Shown in pieces: positions 34,778 through 46,180 of a DNA stretch of 64,000 bases; the first letter of the stretch is position 1; each line of letters opens with the position of its first letter. The notes under the pieces are model-generated. The model was not told the DNA's origin, made no database searches, and saw only the letters and a list, made by a program, of their open reading frames with translations. The translations under genes were made by a program, and so were the position numbers. Source of the stretch: Bimastos eiseni (lineage: Eukaryota > Annelida > Clitellata > Crassiclitellata > Lumbricidae); contig OY365819.1 of assembly GCA_959347315.1 (NCBI GenBank), forward strand, positions 19,678,377 to 19,742,376, written 5' to 3'.

Positions 34778-34929
34778 AGCGATGCACAAAGGAGCGGCTG
34801 CCAAAAGACGTTCGACCAACTGTCCAGTTCAACTCAGCCGTGTTCCTCCTTTCACGTCATCTGTCGCTGACCTTCTGGGGGTCATATCTCGTCTACATTC
34901 GAATCGTCTACCAGGTGATGATTCTCTGA
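34778..34929 (+). CDS. Candidate C-terminal exon of the acetylcholinesterase-like gene
   Basis: Acceptor TGTTTGATCAG at 34777 after a T-rich tract. Phase 1 from exon 2 gives GAG CGA TGC and an open frame of 49 codons to TGA at 34927-34929. The peptide starts ERCTKERLPKD and ends in a hydrophobic stretch (SLTFWGSYLVYIRIVYQVMI). A cysteine followed by a hydrophobic C-terminus is the plan of H-type (GPI-anchored, disulfide-dimer) AChE tails, though the hydrophobic part is broken by Arg residues. There is no Trp-rich T-type tail here. Total protein would be 638 residues. The splice join is my inference; a competing frame is also open across the exon, and a T-type exon could lie elsewhere. An ATTAAA occurs at 35217-35222 as a possible poly(A) signal. 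Confidence 0.45.
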
Positions 34930-36197
34930 ACGGAGGTACTAATAACCACTTCCGGAAGAGGCTTGCAGGTCAATCCGCTGAGGCCATGTGACGACGCGTC
35001 ATTACTCGAACGATATCGATATATTGCTAATCTTTCACAGCATTTTGCACAGCGTTATTGGTCGTCGATAGCATAAGTATAATTAATATGCGATCTATAT
35101 TTAAGAAACCACAGAAACAAGAGATTGTTGTTCGTATAGAACCCCGAACCAATGTCTTCTAAGCAAAACTGCACAATGCAAAATTGCAGAACCCGGATTT
35201 GGGAAGAAAAGCAATTATTAAAGCAATTTCACCCTTATTTGTGCTATATATATTCATTTATTTTTCGTACATGAGAAATTTTGGGGTTTGAAATTTCTTA
35301 TTTGTGCTGGGAAATGTTTTAATTGACAGATAGGTTTCAGATCTGTCAGTTATGAAAGTCTTTGTGCAGATGTGCTGGGAGAAATGGTTTGTTTTGACAG
35401 CTGAAATTTTGTGTATGTCTAAATTCCATCTGTTTTCGTCAAAAGTTTACTCTGTCACAAGATAATGACTCGGAGGCGCTGCACTTATTCGCGAAAGGTA
35501 AATCGCGAGGTTCGAATGAGTTTAGGGCGCATTGCGGGACGGGCGTATTGACGGGTATGCTCAGATAAGCTTCAGGATAGGAGCCTGGATAACCCTTGCA
35601 CTTAGGAGGACAGAATTCGCCCCCATATTCAGTTTTGAGGAGGCGAATGTTTGAGGGTAAATAGGCGGAGGGAGAGTGGAATACCTTGAGATATATAGTC
35701 TCTCTGGTTCTGATGCTATGCAGTCTACCCGGTGCTGGTTGCTCTTACCCGTCCTATTGAAAAAGTTGTGAATTCAGGTCTAGACTTCTTACCTGAAATA
35801 GTGAGACAGACGATAAAATTAATGATCTGGTCGTTTCTGTCGATGCATGTCCAACTGTATGCTTACATATGTTCGCGTGTCTTTCACCATGTCTGTCTAT
35901 CCCCTTAGTCTGTCTACGTGTCTTTCTGTCTGTCCTTGTCTGGCTGCGTACATGTCCAAATCTAGCCAATGTCGTCTTCTGCATTTATGTTAACTTATAA
36001 ACGGTTGTTGTCTGCTGTAAATACGTGCTCATAATTAGCAATAAGTCACTCACCACCATTAACACCAGCAACACCAACACCACCTCTACCACCACTCCAT
36101 AGTCCATATATCACCACCAGCTCTGCCTGGACCGCATCATCATTGCCCGTATCACCAATACCACGAACATCAACACAAACACCGCACTGAACCACCA
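34930..36197. other. Gene-empty stretch
   Basis: Possibly 3' UTR of the cholinesterase gene at first. A (CCA)n-like patch lies at 36045-36140. No other gene seen. Confidence 0.4.
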
Positions 36198-36240
36198 CCT
36201 TCTGACCTTTCACCTTCTGACCTTTCACCTTTTGACCTTT
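36198..36240 (+). repeat. 15-bp tandem repeat, three copies
   Basis: CTTCTGACCTTTCAC repeated three times with one substitution. Confidence 0.85.
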
Positions 36241-36553
36241 CGCAAGAACAGACCATTGAAACCAGATTTCTCGAGAGCTCGTCATTAGTGAAACGTAGGA
36301 ATTAAAGACTTTTCAATCAGAAAAAAGCCTTTCTTAGAACTTACGACTAACAATAATAAAGTACTTTGTGTCATAATTGATGAACTGTGTAATTATAAAC
36401 GGACTCATCATATGTAACACCATACAATCTGCGGTGCAACAAAGTCTAGTACTTTTCAATGGAAAATTTATTGGTAATGGTATCTGTAATTGAAAGTTTA
36501 TATAGCGCCACTTCAAGACAGACACACCAGGGGCGTTCGTCCACAAATGACAG

Positions 36554-36763
36554 ATGCGAAGAACCCTCAACCATCCAGATGTCGAGATTCCGAGGGCAAA
36601 TGTATACTTGGGAATGAGTCTCTGGGATGTTTGTCCGGCTCACAAGAGTGCTGTCACTTGCAACAACGTATTTGGGAGGGATACCAATACAGTCTTTCTG
36701 CCTGAAACGTTAATGATTCTTATCTGGCAAGGACGGGAATTAAAATTGGACATTCATGTTCTG
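36554..36763 (+). CDS. Orphan exon-like ORF, possible partner of 47981-48225
   Basis: Open frame from an AG (GACAG|ATG) to a donor-like CTG|gtaatt, exactly 70 codons. It includes RANVYLGMSLWDVCP and WQGRELKLDIHVL. Joined in phase to 47981 it would give a W....L..DI....LPRA pattern like that before the LPR strand of PI3K C2 domains. The acceptor lacks a good pyrimidine tract and LINE-type tails lie on either side, so it may be chance. Confidence 0.15.
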
Positions 36764-37480
36764 GTAATTCTTTTCAATTCAATTCAACTCTTTTATTGCC
36801 GCCGTTGACACCAAAATAAAATAGCAATTATTATTCATGAATCAGCAACAACAGAGGATCCAGAAATGAAAATAGTTCTCAAATAATAATAATATTAATA
36901 ATAGTCGTGTTCGCTGATAAATCGCAGTAAGTAACATTGAAACATTAAAATTTGTGATCATATTGAACACACGTTTTGGAAGTTTGCTAGGCACCCATGC
37001 CACTCACTCATTTTACAGTTGCTCCTGGAAGAGGAGGTCCGAACCCACACTAGATGGGCTAAAATGGCATCAGAGTGCGTCTTTCCGTTTGTTCATCAAG
37101 CAAGAGTCCTACCACGAGACAACCCCTTTAACAAAATTCCTGCTCTAAATGCTGATATCTCAGTAGTGAATCCGTATCATAGAAATTCAATGTTAACCGC
37201 TTTAGACTACTTTATTGTAACAACAGAGATGACTTACTGGGGTCAATGACAAGGCACAAGTGTTGACTTTATCATAGATATCCATTGATCTGATATCGAT
37301 GATCGATTCCATTCGTCTGAGTTCCTGTGAACATATCACATATGTACCAAAAACTGAGCTAAGCTCCAACACATAGAACAGGAACTTTGCAAATGAGTCT
37401 CGTGTCCAGAGGTTCATACAGTAACTTAACATCGTTTTTGAAGTTGAAATTTTTGAAATTTGATATCGCCCTTCTTCCAA
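36764..37480. other. Gene-empty stretch with a LINE-type tail
   Basis: Reading minus from about 36830, CAACGGCGGCAATAAAAGAG and (AATTG)n look like a LINE 3' end. An ORF at 37019-37249 follows an acceptor-like TTTTACAG but lacks a donor and any known domain. Confidence 0.35.
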
Positions 37481-37664
37481 CAGTTTTTGTTCAGAAGTGC
37501 ACAGGCCTCGACGGCGCAATTGCAGAGTGCAATTATGCACGAAGGATTTGCTCAAGGTTCCTACACAGTGACGCCTTGGACGAGGGTCGAACCCGCTCAC
37601 TCAGCACACACTGCATGAGTGTTACAGGCCGACCACTCTAACCAATCGGTCACCGTGCCACACA
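37481..37664 (-). mobile_element. tRNA-derived SINE, family A
   Basis: The best preserved head of the family: on the minus strand GGCACGGTGACCGATTGGTT, AGAGTGGTCGGCC and B-box GCGGGTTCGACCC, followed by ACCTTGAGCAAATCCTTCG and CCTCGAGGC-type body shared with 7224-7385. Confidence 0.8.
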
Positions 37665-38922
37665 ATATAAACTACAACCAGGGAATTTGAGTCAATTTGT
37701 CAATTTGTCAATTTGATGAATTAAGACTTATTGACATCTAGAGAATAGCTAACTAATAGCATGGTGCAAATGTAGCCCATGGCAATATATCTCTTCTCAA
37801 TCACGTGCTGTCAGTCTTCCCGATGGTTTTGTTCAATCGATTATCATAGATCAACATTCCTTTATTTCCCGCTTAGCGATGTTCTATTATTTAGTAATCC
37901 TGTCAACGGCGGTTCAAAATCTAATTTCATCGGAATCCAAGCTGCATGGTATTTTAAGGCATGACGTACCGTGCAATAATTATTTTACCCTTAAATTTTT
38001 AATATGTTTCAATTAGCTGTTCTTAGCTATTAGCTATTTCGCTTGCAAATGACTGAAAGCTACTCTTTGTTGTAATTACTGACGCTTGGGGTGGGACGGT
38101 GGGTATGTCAATGTTGCTACAACGTTACTACAGTGTGTACATTCGTGAAGTTGTTGTTCATGATCACAACTTTCTTCATCCAAATCATTCGGAAAACACA
38201 CAGAGACGATTGAAGATATGAGGGTGCAGACAAAACGTAAACTCACTCAGATACCAAAGCGGAACAAGTCGGAATCTATTTCCCAGCTACATGTCGATGT
38301 TCCAGTGGCGCTTCAGTAACAAAACTCATTTATTTGGCTGTTACTTGAAGTTACTTAGTGAATACTATTACATTTGAATGCTGTGTTAACTGTGACACAC
38401 TTTTACTCTTTAAATTCGTTTCGTTTAATAATAAACCATCTATTTCTTCATTATTTAATATGATAAAACTTATTTGTCGGCATAAAATATAATACACCGT
38501 ACACGATTATTGTTAAAATTATTTTTTGTGGAATTTGGGATTGCCGTTGACACGATTACCCATTATTTGAAGGTCGAAAAATAGAAAACCGCTGATCAGA
38601 ACATTGTGACAAATCAATAATAGCTCACAATTGCTGTATTTAAGTTCACGACTATACTTATGCTGGCGACACCTGACGATTACTGCCACGATGATATTTT
38701 ATAAAGGATTCGATGGACCACAAGAAGCGTCCCATATTACATCAAGTGACTGTTAAGGACATGTTATCATCTGATTCTTCCTAACACCGCTCGAGAGACA
38801 TAAATTACTAGCGGTAAAAGCTGAGTCAAGCGCATTTTCCGGCACCATGCGTGTCTTGTAATAATCAAACAGAACGTAATGACGTGGCCGACACTTAATC
38901 ACTCTTGTCTAACAAAACTAGC
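37665..38922. other. Gene-empty AT-rich stretch
   Basis: A three-fold GTCAATTT repeat lies at 37690-37714. Nothing else recognised. Confidence 0.4.
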
Positions 38923-38930
38923 GTGTGCTG

Positions 38931-40044
38931 CAGTAATGGGCACCAACTACTTGACTAGTAGTTAAAACTACTTCCGAACTACTTTAAAAATATGTAGTTA
39001 TAAGTTATAACTACTATTTAATTACCTTAGATGTCAAGTAGTCATAACTACTTTTGTAACTACTACATAAGTCGTTAACTACTTTTAAAACTACTTTGCT
39101 AATATGCTATGTCATGGTGCATTGATAGTCACCAAGCAGTAGGCCTATGCAAATTTATTTTAGTATTAATTGTTGATATTCAACTTAAGTAATAAAAATG
39201 ATCAAAAACACAATGACATATCTAATTGTAAACTAACAAGGACAAGAACTACTAGCACATGCTACAAAGCACCCTGATCAGAGCATATGACGTTGTGTCT
39301 CTGTCTCTGTCTGTGTGTCTCTGTCTGTCCCTCTGTCTGTCTCTGTCTGTCTCTGTCTGTCTCTGTCTGTCTCTGTCTGTCTCTGTCTGTCTCTGTCTGT
39401 CTCTGTCTGTCTCTGTCTGTCTCTGTCTGTGTCTGTCTGTCTCTGTCTGTCTGTCTGTCTCTCTCTCACCTCTGTCATTTTTGATTCGACAATCACTCTT
39501 TCAGACCCACTTGATAGTCACCAAGTAAGTTGTAACCCGGTCTCCTTAATTTTGCGGTCATTCATCCGCGTACTGGCCGTTTTCCTCATTCCTTAACCCT
39601 GGATCATGAACCCCAACCCCTTTAGGACCGCTTTACTCTAGTTCTTATCGCTCAACGATCTCCAGGTATGCCATTAAACAAGCATAATGGCTTAGGCTTT
39701 CTCTATAGTTCTGAGAGGAACCCACTTCCTCACAATAGTATGCACACATTTTAATGAAACAATTACACAGCAAATTTACTCATGCGATTATTATGGGCAA
39801 CGTCCATGTTTGTTGTGAAATAACAGAAATTTCTGTAAGACGGAATTTCTGAGACAGGAATTAGTAAATGTAAAATGTATTTAATGTGAAATATTGTAAT
39901 TAACTTAAAGCTAATTGATAGAGTAGTTATAACTATTTTTAAAACTACTTCTTAAAAACTAGTTATAACTACTATAGGCAACTAGTTCTATAGTAGCTAT
40001 AGCTACTAGTTAATAACTACAGAGGTTAAAAGTGCCCATCACTG
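38931..40044. mobile_element. Non-autonomous hAT element with microsatellite core
   Basis: Terminal inverted repeats CAGTAATGGGCAC / complement of CAGTGATGGGCAC fit the CAGNG-type ends of hAT transposons. Flanks GTGTGCTG (38923-38930) and GTGTGCTA (40045-40052) are an 8-bp target duplication with one mismatch, the size expected for hAT. Both subterminal regions (38950-39100, 39915-40020) are dense in TAGTTATAACTACT-like palindromic motifs, probably transposase-binding repeats. The middle carries (CTGT)n at 39296-39465. There is no transposase ORF. Confidence 0.8.
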
Positions 40045-40059
40045 GTGTGCTACATGACA

Positions 40060-40297
40060 TCTGGCCCAGAGATTCTGAACATCCATACCATCTGTCAGCC
40101 GTTGACAGAAATCCGTTGGTTGGTTCCACGCTTGTGCGTGGGACCGCCGCTGGCGATACTTTTCAGCAAACTGTGCATGATTTTGCTAACAGATGACTTG
40201 AACTCGTCCACTATAAGACATTTAACACCATTTAGGCCAGTGCAGAGAGCGCCTCTGACTAGATATTTTAAAGAGGCGCTATATAAATGGTCGATTT
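40060..40297 (+). mobile_element. LINE 3' end including R3 repeat, copy 3
   Basis: R3-like sequence (GTTGACAGAAATCCGTTGGTTG, AAACTGTGCATG) runs into GAGAGCGCCTCTGACTAG and AAAGAGGCGCTATATAAATG. This links R3 to the LINE-type tail seen throughout the window. Confidence 0.55.
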
Positions 40298-40522
40298 AAT
40301 TGCATTAGTTGCATATCATCTCTTTGACGACCTCATCAACTGCTGCTGAATTCAATTGGTCTCCAGCTCAGACGAAAATGACGATTGAGTTATCCTCTTT
40401 GTTGAGAGTTCAGACACTTTCACTGTAGCCTTGAATATACATCTATACAGATAAACTTGGCTTAATTGCCTGTATAATGCTGAAAGCCTTCCATTGAGCT
40501 CTCCACTGCTTGCACTCCAGAA

Positions 40523-40603
40523 GTGCCAGTCTCAAGTCTGGATAAAGAAGGAGGACGACGCTAATGATCTTTGTTATCACGTGCACAGCGCCGTTAAACT
40601 GTA
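40523..40603 (+). repeat. R1 repeat copy, subfamily 1
   Basis: GTGCCAGTCTCAAGTCTGG, GACGACGCTAATGATC, TTTGTTATCACG and GCGCCGTTAAACTGTAAC. Confidence 0.75.
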
Positions 40604-43354
40604 ACAACCATCACTAAAGCCTGATGCCTGGCGTAAAGGTTATAGGTCAGTGCAACGTGGAAATTTTTCGTGTTTAAGACATTTCACTGTTGGGCCTGAC
40701 GCTTTGGACATGAAGACCAGAAAACCTTAAATCTGGTCGGTGACAAATAGATGTCCTCTTTGTCAATTCAGATTAGGGTGACAGTTTCATCTGACACGCG
40801 CCATATTTCATACTGCGGGACAAAGAGAGAGAGAGAGAGGAGTGGAACAGAGAGAGCGGACTCTGGCCGAGACTCGAGAGGAAAAGCAAGGATATACTTT
40901 AGCTGAGGTGACCGAACTACGGAGATGGAGAGAGATGTGTCAAAGTTTCTGCAGTAATTATAGAAAGATGTCAGCGTAGTACTATTAGTCATGTACAAGT
41001 TATTATTCATCTTCCGGTTGAATTAACTCTATCTGACAAAGATAATATAGTCTTTGGCTTGAACAGCAGGCACTGTGTTGAACATAGGTCTATTCATTTA
41101 TTAGAGGAGTATCTTGAAACAGGCGACAACGAATTAAGATTATAGCTTTTTAGCATTAGAAACTGAACTTTTTAAACCTTTTAAATTCTATTTCTAATTT
41201 GGCTTATCTCGATGTCAACTTATAACGTTTTATTTACCCTTGCCTATCCTCCTTAGATTGTCTTTCTGTCTCTTTGACTGGCCATGTATTTGATCGAATT
41301 CCGGATATGGCTTAATGCGACGTCGGTTGATGCTCTGCATGTTTTTATGGCGGCGCTATAGAAGTCTAATTACTCAGTCATTATTTGATTAGCTTACAGT
41401 CGAGCGATAATGTCAACGCATCTGAGGTGGAAGTTTTTCCACCATTCTTAAATGCCTTTACGAAATCCATTAAACAGGCCTAGTAATTAGTGAAACAAAG
41501 CTCTTGTTGTCCTTAACTGTCACGAGAGGGCAAATGGATGAGCAACAGATTGTATCTGGGATTTGCTGTATTTATAACAACAACGTTGGATGAAGAGTCA
41601 TTTGTTCTCTTTCCTGCTGTCTGTTTCAACAGTGGTGAACAACACGAACACAATTAGTTTACCACAAACCGAGTCAAAGGCCACAACACATTTTTCGCTT
41701 TTTCAGTTCTAGCCGAATACTGCGGAACAATTCTTTTTCGAATGAGTTGTTTGAGACAAAACACCTCTTTCACTACCTTTCTATTTGCACGCTTCACTAT
41801 AACGCCGTGGCCTTCAGGGATGCTTTTTGTGGACTGCAAGAGGAACCATGCAGGACCATTGCCAGAATTCCTTTTGAAGTCTGATAATTCCAGAAGCGTT
41901 TTTTCCCTGGATAGCAGCTAGAAACCTAAAGAATGTATTAATCTGTATTTTTATACCTCGGGCGAAAAATAGTAATGATATTTCTTAAAATCAGCTCAGA
42001 TGCGAATGCAGGAGATCTACCGGTACATTAAGACAATAGATGGTTGAAAACGATTATGTGTGTGTGTTAAGCCTAATAACATTTTCTTACGACATAAACT
42101 GTTGTCCTTAACAAGGCTGTTTCCATGAAAACTAACAGAGAGGTCTCTTGTAATCAGTCTTAAATGGTATATATTTCATGCAAATATATAAACAACATAT
42201 GATGGTTCCTTCGTCTGGGTGCAAATGGCTGCCCAATCATTTCTGACTTAAGGCGATAGTCTATTCTATAGAACACAGAATTGACTCTTGAGCCATATAA
42301 CCTAAGCCGTGGTCTTGCTATGGTTATGTGTTCACGTCGACCAACCAAAAGAAATCGTGGTCCATTCTTGTCGAATTAAAAGAATGGCCTCTCTATTTGG
42401 TTTAAACGGGCGCGTAATTGCTATAATGGTCTATTCTCGCTATATTTGAGAATTGGTCTGCAGACCTTAACTGCCGTTCTATTAAGTTGTTAGCAGAGGC
42501 TGCGTGGGGAAGTGTATGCCAGCGTCTGAAACCGATTGCTCTTTCCAAAAGAGTCCGGGGCTGGATGCGGCTTCAGGTGCCATTGTGGTACCCTAGGGGT
42601 CGTTTAGCATCAGCGAAGGCTTTCAGTTGCAATTGATCCATGCGGAACCTTTGTCTCGGTTCCTCTTTATAGTTCCAGGTAATGCGACGATGCTGATCGC
42701 GTATCGCAGACAAAAGCGTCGATTCCGAGCTCGAATGAGCGATCCTTTGATGCGGGACGCAGTCCAAAGGGCGTTTCCTCGACCTCTGACTTCCGGTCTC
42801 AAGTCAAAAGCCGCAAATGGCCGCCGTCGGTCACCATACAGACAGCTACACCGACCATCGACGAAGTCTTTGTCTAATACTCCTTAGAAAAGCAAGACCG
42901 ACCAGTTGCAACTCTTGCGTCTTATGCACCAAATTCACTGTATCAATTGTTCAGGCAAGTAGCTTGACTGTGTCCGTCTGTCTGCGTCCGTCTGTGTATC
43001 TGTTCATGTCTTTGTGTATCGGCGTCTTTTGTCTGTATTTTCGGTATACGTGTGTGCGTTTCTGTATATCAGCGTGACTGTCTAATTGTGTCAATGTCTA
43101 AATAGGTTGTCGTGTGTCTGTTTGTATACCGGTTCTCATACCTGTTTTTCTGTCCGCGTATGCAAATGTAGAAGCGCTGAATGGCTCAAACACACATAAC
43201 TCCTACAGAAAGAGGTGCCTCAGAACAGTGTTTCCAAAACTGCGGTCAGTGTCGGCCTTAGCCTCATTGGCGCCCTAGGGCAGAGTCCTTAGTCTCGTTG
43301 GAGCCCTCGGGTGGAGTTTTCAGGATGCCCCGTTCGAAATGAGAAATTGACTGA
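40604..43354. other. Long gene-empty stretch
   Basis: A short (GA)n lies at 40825-40840. A GGCGGCGCTATAGAAG tail-like motif occurs near 41350. ORFs at 42573-42887 on opposite strands overlap and have no domain. No gene seen. Confidence 0.4.
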
Positions 43355-43432
43355 CTGACTGACTGACTGATATAAGTTTATTTTACGACGCATCCATAAC
43401 AGGGATGATATGCGTCGAAACTTGGCACATAA
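43355..43432 (-). repeat. LINE 3' tail with stem-loop (family R4), copy 1
   Basis: Minus strand: GACGCATATCATCCCTGTTA then TGGATGCGTCGTAAAATAAA, so GACGCAT and ATGCGTC can pair. It ends in (AGTC)n. Same layout at 51586-51651. Confidence 0.6.
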
Positions 43433-43805
43433 CATACAAAGTACATGATGGTCTATGTATGGCTAACTAGTTTAGATGTGTTTACACTATTAATAGAGTT
43501 CAGAGTCTGTATGTTAGTTTTTTTATATATAAATGTTCAGTATCAATTTCTTCTGGCTTCTTCGCTTTGACTTCTGTTCTTTGGTTTTGTGTAAGAAATT
43601 GGCTATAGGACATGCCAATGCTACATGCCCAACTCGCTCGACAACTCGGGCGGCGTCCTACCTCGCCACCGCCCAAAGACCGGCACTGATCGTGGTCCAC
43701 GGTCCGTCTCCGATCTACGAACCCTCAGTTGCAGCTCGGCAAAGTGAATCATGAAACAGACTCATAGCAAGGAAATCTATCTGATCAATACTTAGAGAAG
43801 CAAGA
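43433..43805. other. Gene-empty stretch
   Basis: Nothing recognised. Confidence 0.35.
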
Positions 43806-44190
43806 CCGACCAGGGGTGTAGTGGCGTAGTGGGATGTTCAGTGCCTTGCGTTCGGAGGGTCGCAGGTTCGAACCCACCCAGAGTCCCTGCGCAGCAACCT
43901 TGGACAAGTTGATCACCCATAATTGTCTGTGAGGAAGGCAGCGGGAAACCACCTCACTCATCTCATCCTCGGGTGGCGTAAAGCTTCTGGTCAAAATGGG
44001 CCCGTCGTGATTTATCAACTGTGGACCCTTCCATCCGCAACGTTCTCTCACTTGAGCTCCACTCTATACTTGCTGTCCATTGTTGTGCGAATCGCTAAAG
44101 TGGTTTTCCAATTGTAGTGGCTGAGCTGTGATCGCATCCGTGGCGAGTTCTTGGAGGAGTGCCATATAAATGCCTTAACTGAGCGAATGA
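43806..44190 (+). mobile_element. tRNA-derived SINE, family B
   Basis: Head GTGTAGTGGCGTAGTGGGAT (A-box region) and GTCGCAGGTTCGAACCC (B-box), then a body with GAAGGCAGCGGGAAACCACC and TCACTCATCTCATCCTCGGG. The body matches 59467-59655 (minus). The 3' end GGAGTGCCATATAAATGCC with (GAAT)n probably marks its tail. Confidence 0.75.
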
Positions 44191-45279
44191 ATGAATTAAG
44201 TAATGAAAATCGGGCTCAGGACATTGATCTATGATATGAGATAGCGTTCGTGAATAGGTAAATGCACATCGCCATTGCTTGGAGTAGCGCTACATTATTT
44301 TGAGTTTGTGATTACCGTTAAGTTTCAGACTTATCTTAGTCAATGCGATTGTGCCATCCGATGAAGCCTAGACCTAAGGAGCACGGCGAACTAGATGATC
44401 ATTGTAGCGCCACCTTTTAACTAATGAAAATCGACAAGAATTGCTCTCACGTGAAGTGAACAGCACGATGTTAGATCTCGGAAGCTGTGTATAGCTTAAT
44501 CACAAAGAAAGCGATCGATTACGTGCCAGACTTAACAGATTCTAATTGGAAGCACAGTGTTGGCCGATGTAACGCTGAATGAACGCGCCAAGGGTTCACT
44601 TGGGAGAGCATTTTGTAAAAACCTTGTGCACGTTCTTCACTCGCAATTGCTGAGCGCCACCAATTGCGAACGTGTGTTCACTTATGCAATTCTCAAATGG
44701 GGAAGGATTTCAATATCAAACGTTGTGTTCCATTCATGGCTGCGTGTTATTTAATTCCTACTAGTACGTTGCTACATGATTCCTGCTTCTTATCTTCCCA
44801 TTAGGTCACAGTGAGAACGTTGCTACTATTATCATGGTTGCGTGTTAGTGAGTGTCCTCTGAGTGTCAGTGAGTGCGGTGTTATATATCGCCCTGTGAAT
44901 AGATCCCTTAGAGTGAAGAGGACTTGAAGAAACGTAGCTTTCGCTGACACTGGTCCTAATTATAAAACTCAATCGTGCCATTTAGCGTGGCTTGGACTGT
45001 AGAAGCAACAGGCCTCGCTTTGTTAAGCCTCGTCTCTCAAGTGATCCTGATGTTTTGTTGCCCGAGATGACGAGAGGCAGACTCGATACGTTCACGGCAT
45101 TATCAATCGCGGACTAGCGATGACCGTCCAAGCAAGTGCGGGTTAGACGCAGGAGCCTCTTTGGCGCTCGACATATGACAACGAAGGCACAAACACCAAC
45201 GATGTATCATTTTTAATTATGAGTAGATTCGATCTCACACTATCTATATCTTCTCACATTCTCTATATGTCCGGCCATA
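44191..45279. other. Gene-empty stretch with a SINE A fragment
   Basis: 44615-44660 carries ACCTTGTGCACGTTCTTCAC and TCGCAATTGCTGAGCGCC, a remnant of SINE family A. No gene. Confidence 0.4.
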
Positions 45280-45465
45280 TATGTCTCTATCCGTCTCTGT
45301 TCGTCTGTCTGCCTTCTGTCTATCTGTGTGTCTGTCCATCTGTCTGTCGTCCGTCCGTCTATTCGCCTGTCTCTATGCCTGTTATTCTCATACTGTCTGT
45401 CTCTGTCTGTCTGTCTGTCTATCCGTTCTTTTCTGTATGTCTCTGTCTGTGTCTCTGTCGATCAT
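45280..45465 (+). repeat. Imperfect (CTGT)n
   Basis: CTGTCTGT runs with GTCC and CTAT variants. Confidence 0.85.
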
Positions 45466-45689
45466 CTACATTGTATTCCTGGTTCAGTTTCTCGTGATAC
45501 GAAAGATCATCGCCTGAGATAATGGCAATAAAAGGAACTATTATTATAATATTATATAATATCTTCGTTTAATTTCGAAGTGTGATTAGAAGTACAGCAT
45601 GGACAAATGATGAACAGTTATTACAAGAGTCGAATATAACTGTTCGGCAGTGGTGCAAGGCGCCCATAACGTTAAACAATGATGACAAC

Positions 45690-45875
45690 ATGGTCGCATC
45701 GTCATCATCATGCCCGTCATTATCATTATCATTAGCATTATCATTAGACTTATCATTAGCATCCTCATCATCAATAATGAGAACAATGCTTTCGCTACCG
45801 TCGCTTTCATTGTCATTATTGTCAGGTGTCAGTTATGCTTTGTCTTCAGCATCTACAGCAGCGGCAGCAGCAGAT
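45690..45875 (+). repeat. (ATC)n/(CAG)n triplet region
   Basis: CATCATCATC/ATTATC units then a short GCAGCAGCAG run. The Ser-rich ORF is probably an artefact. Confidence 0.75.
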
Positions 45876-45977
45876 TCATCTGAACCAAGTAGGTAAGTAT
45901 GTAAGTAGCTTTATTTGTTTCTGACATGCGCTCAGGCATTGCAAAGGTCAGACAGGTAAATCAGTATACAACTATAA

Positions 45978-46111
45978 TTATATATATATATATTATATAT
46001 ATTATATATATTATATATATTATATATGTATATATATATAATATATATTATATATAATATATATAATATATATATTATATATATTATATATGTATATATA
46101 TATATTATATA
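45978..46111. repeat. Self-complementary TA-rich array
   Basis: TATATATTA units followed by TATATAATA units make a 130-bp near-palindromic block able to form a cruciform. Confidence 0.9.
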
Positions 46112-46180
46112 ATCCTGGAGAACGGAGGAGGGCGGCACCAAGTCATCTTCAATATGGAACTGTGTCGTTAAAAAATCAAC
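46112..46180 (+). repeat. R1 repeat copy, subfamily 2 (5' truncated)
   Basis: ATCCTGGAGAACGGAGGAGG, CACCAAGTCATCTTCAATATG and GTGTCGTTAAAAAATCAAC, abutting the TA array. Confidence 0.7.

Noticed and set aside
37019..37249. ORF after an acceptor-like TTTTACAG
   Set aside because: No donor in a sensible place and no family resemblance.
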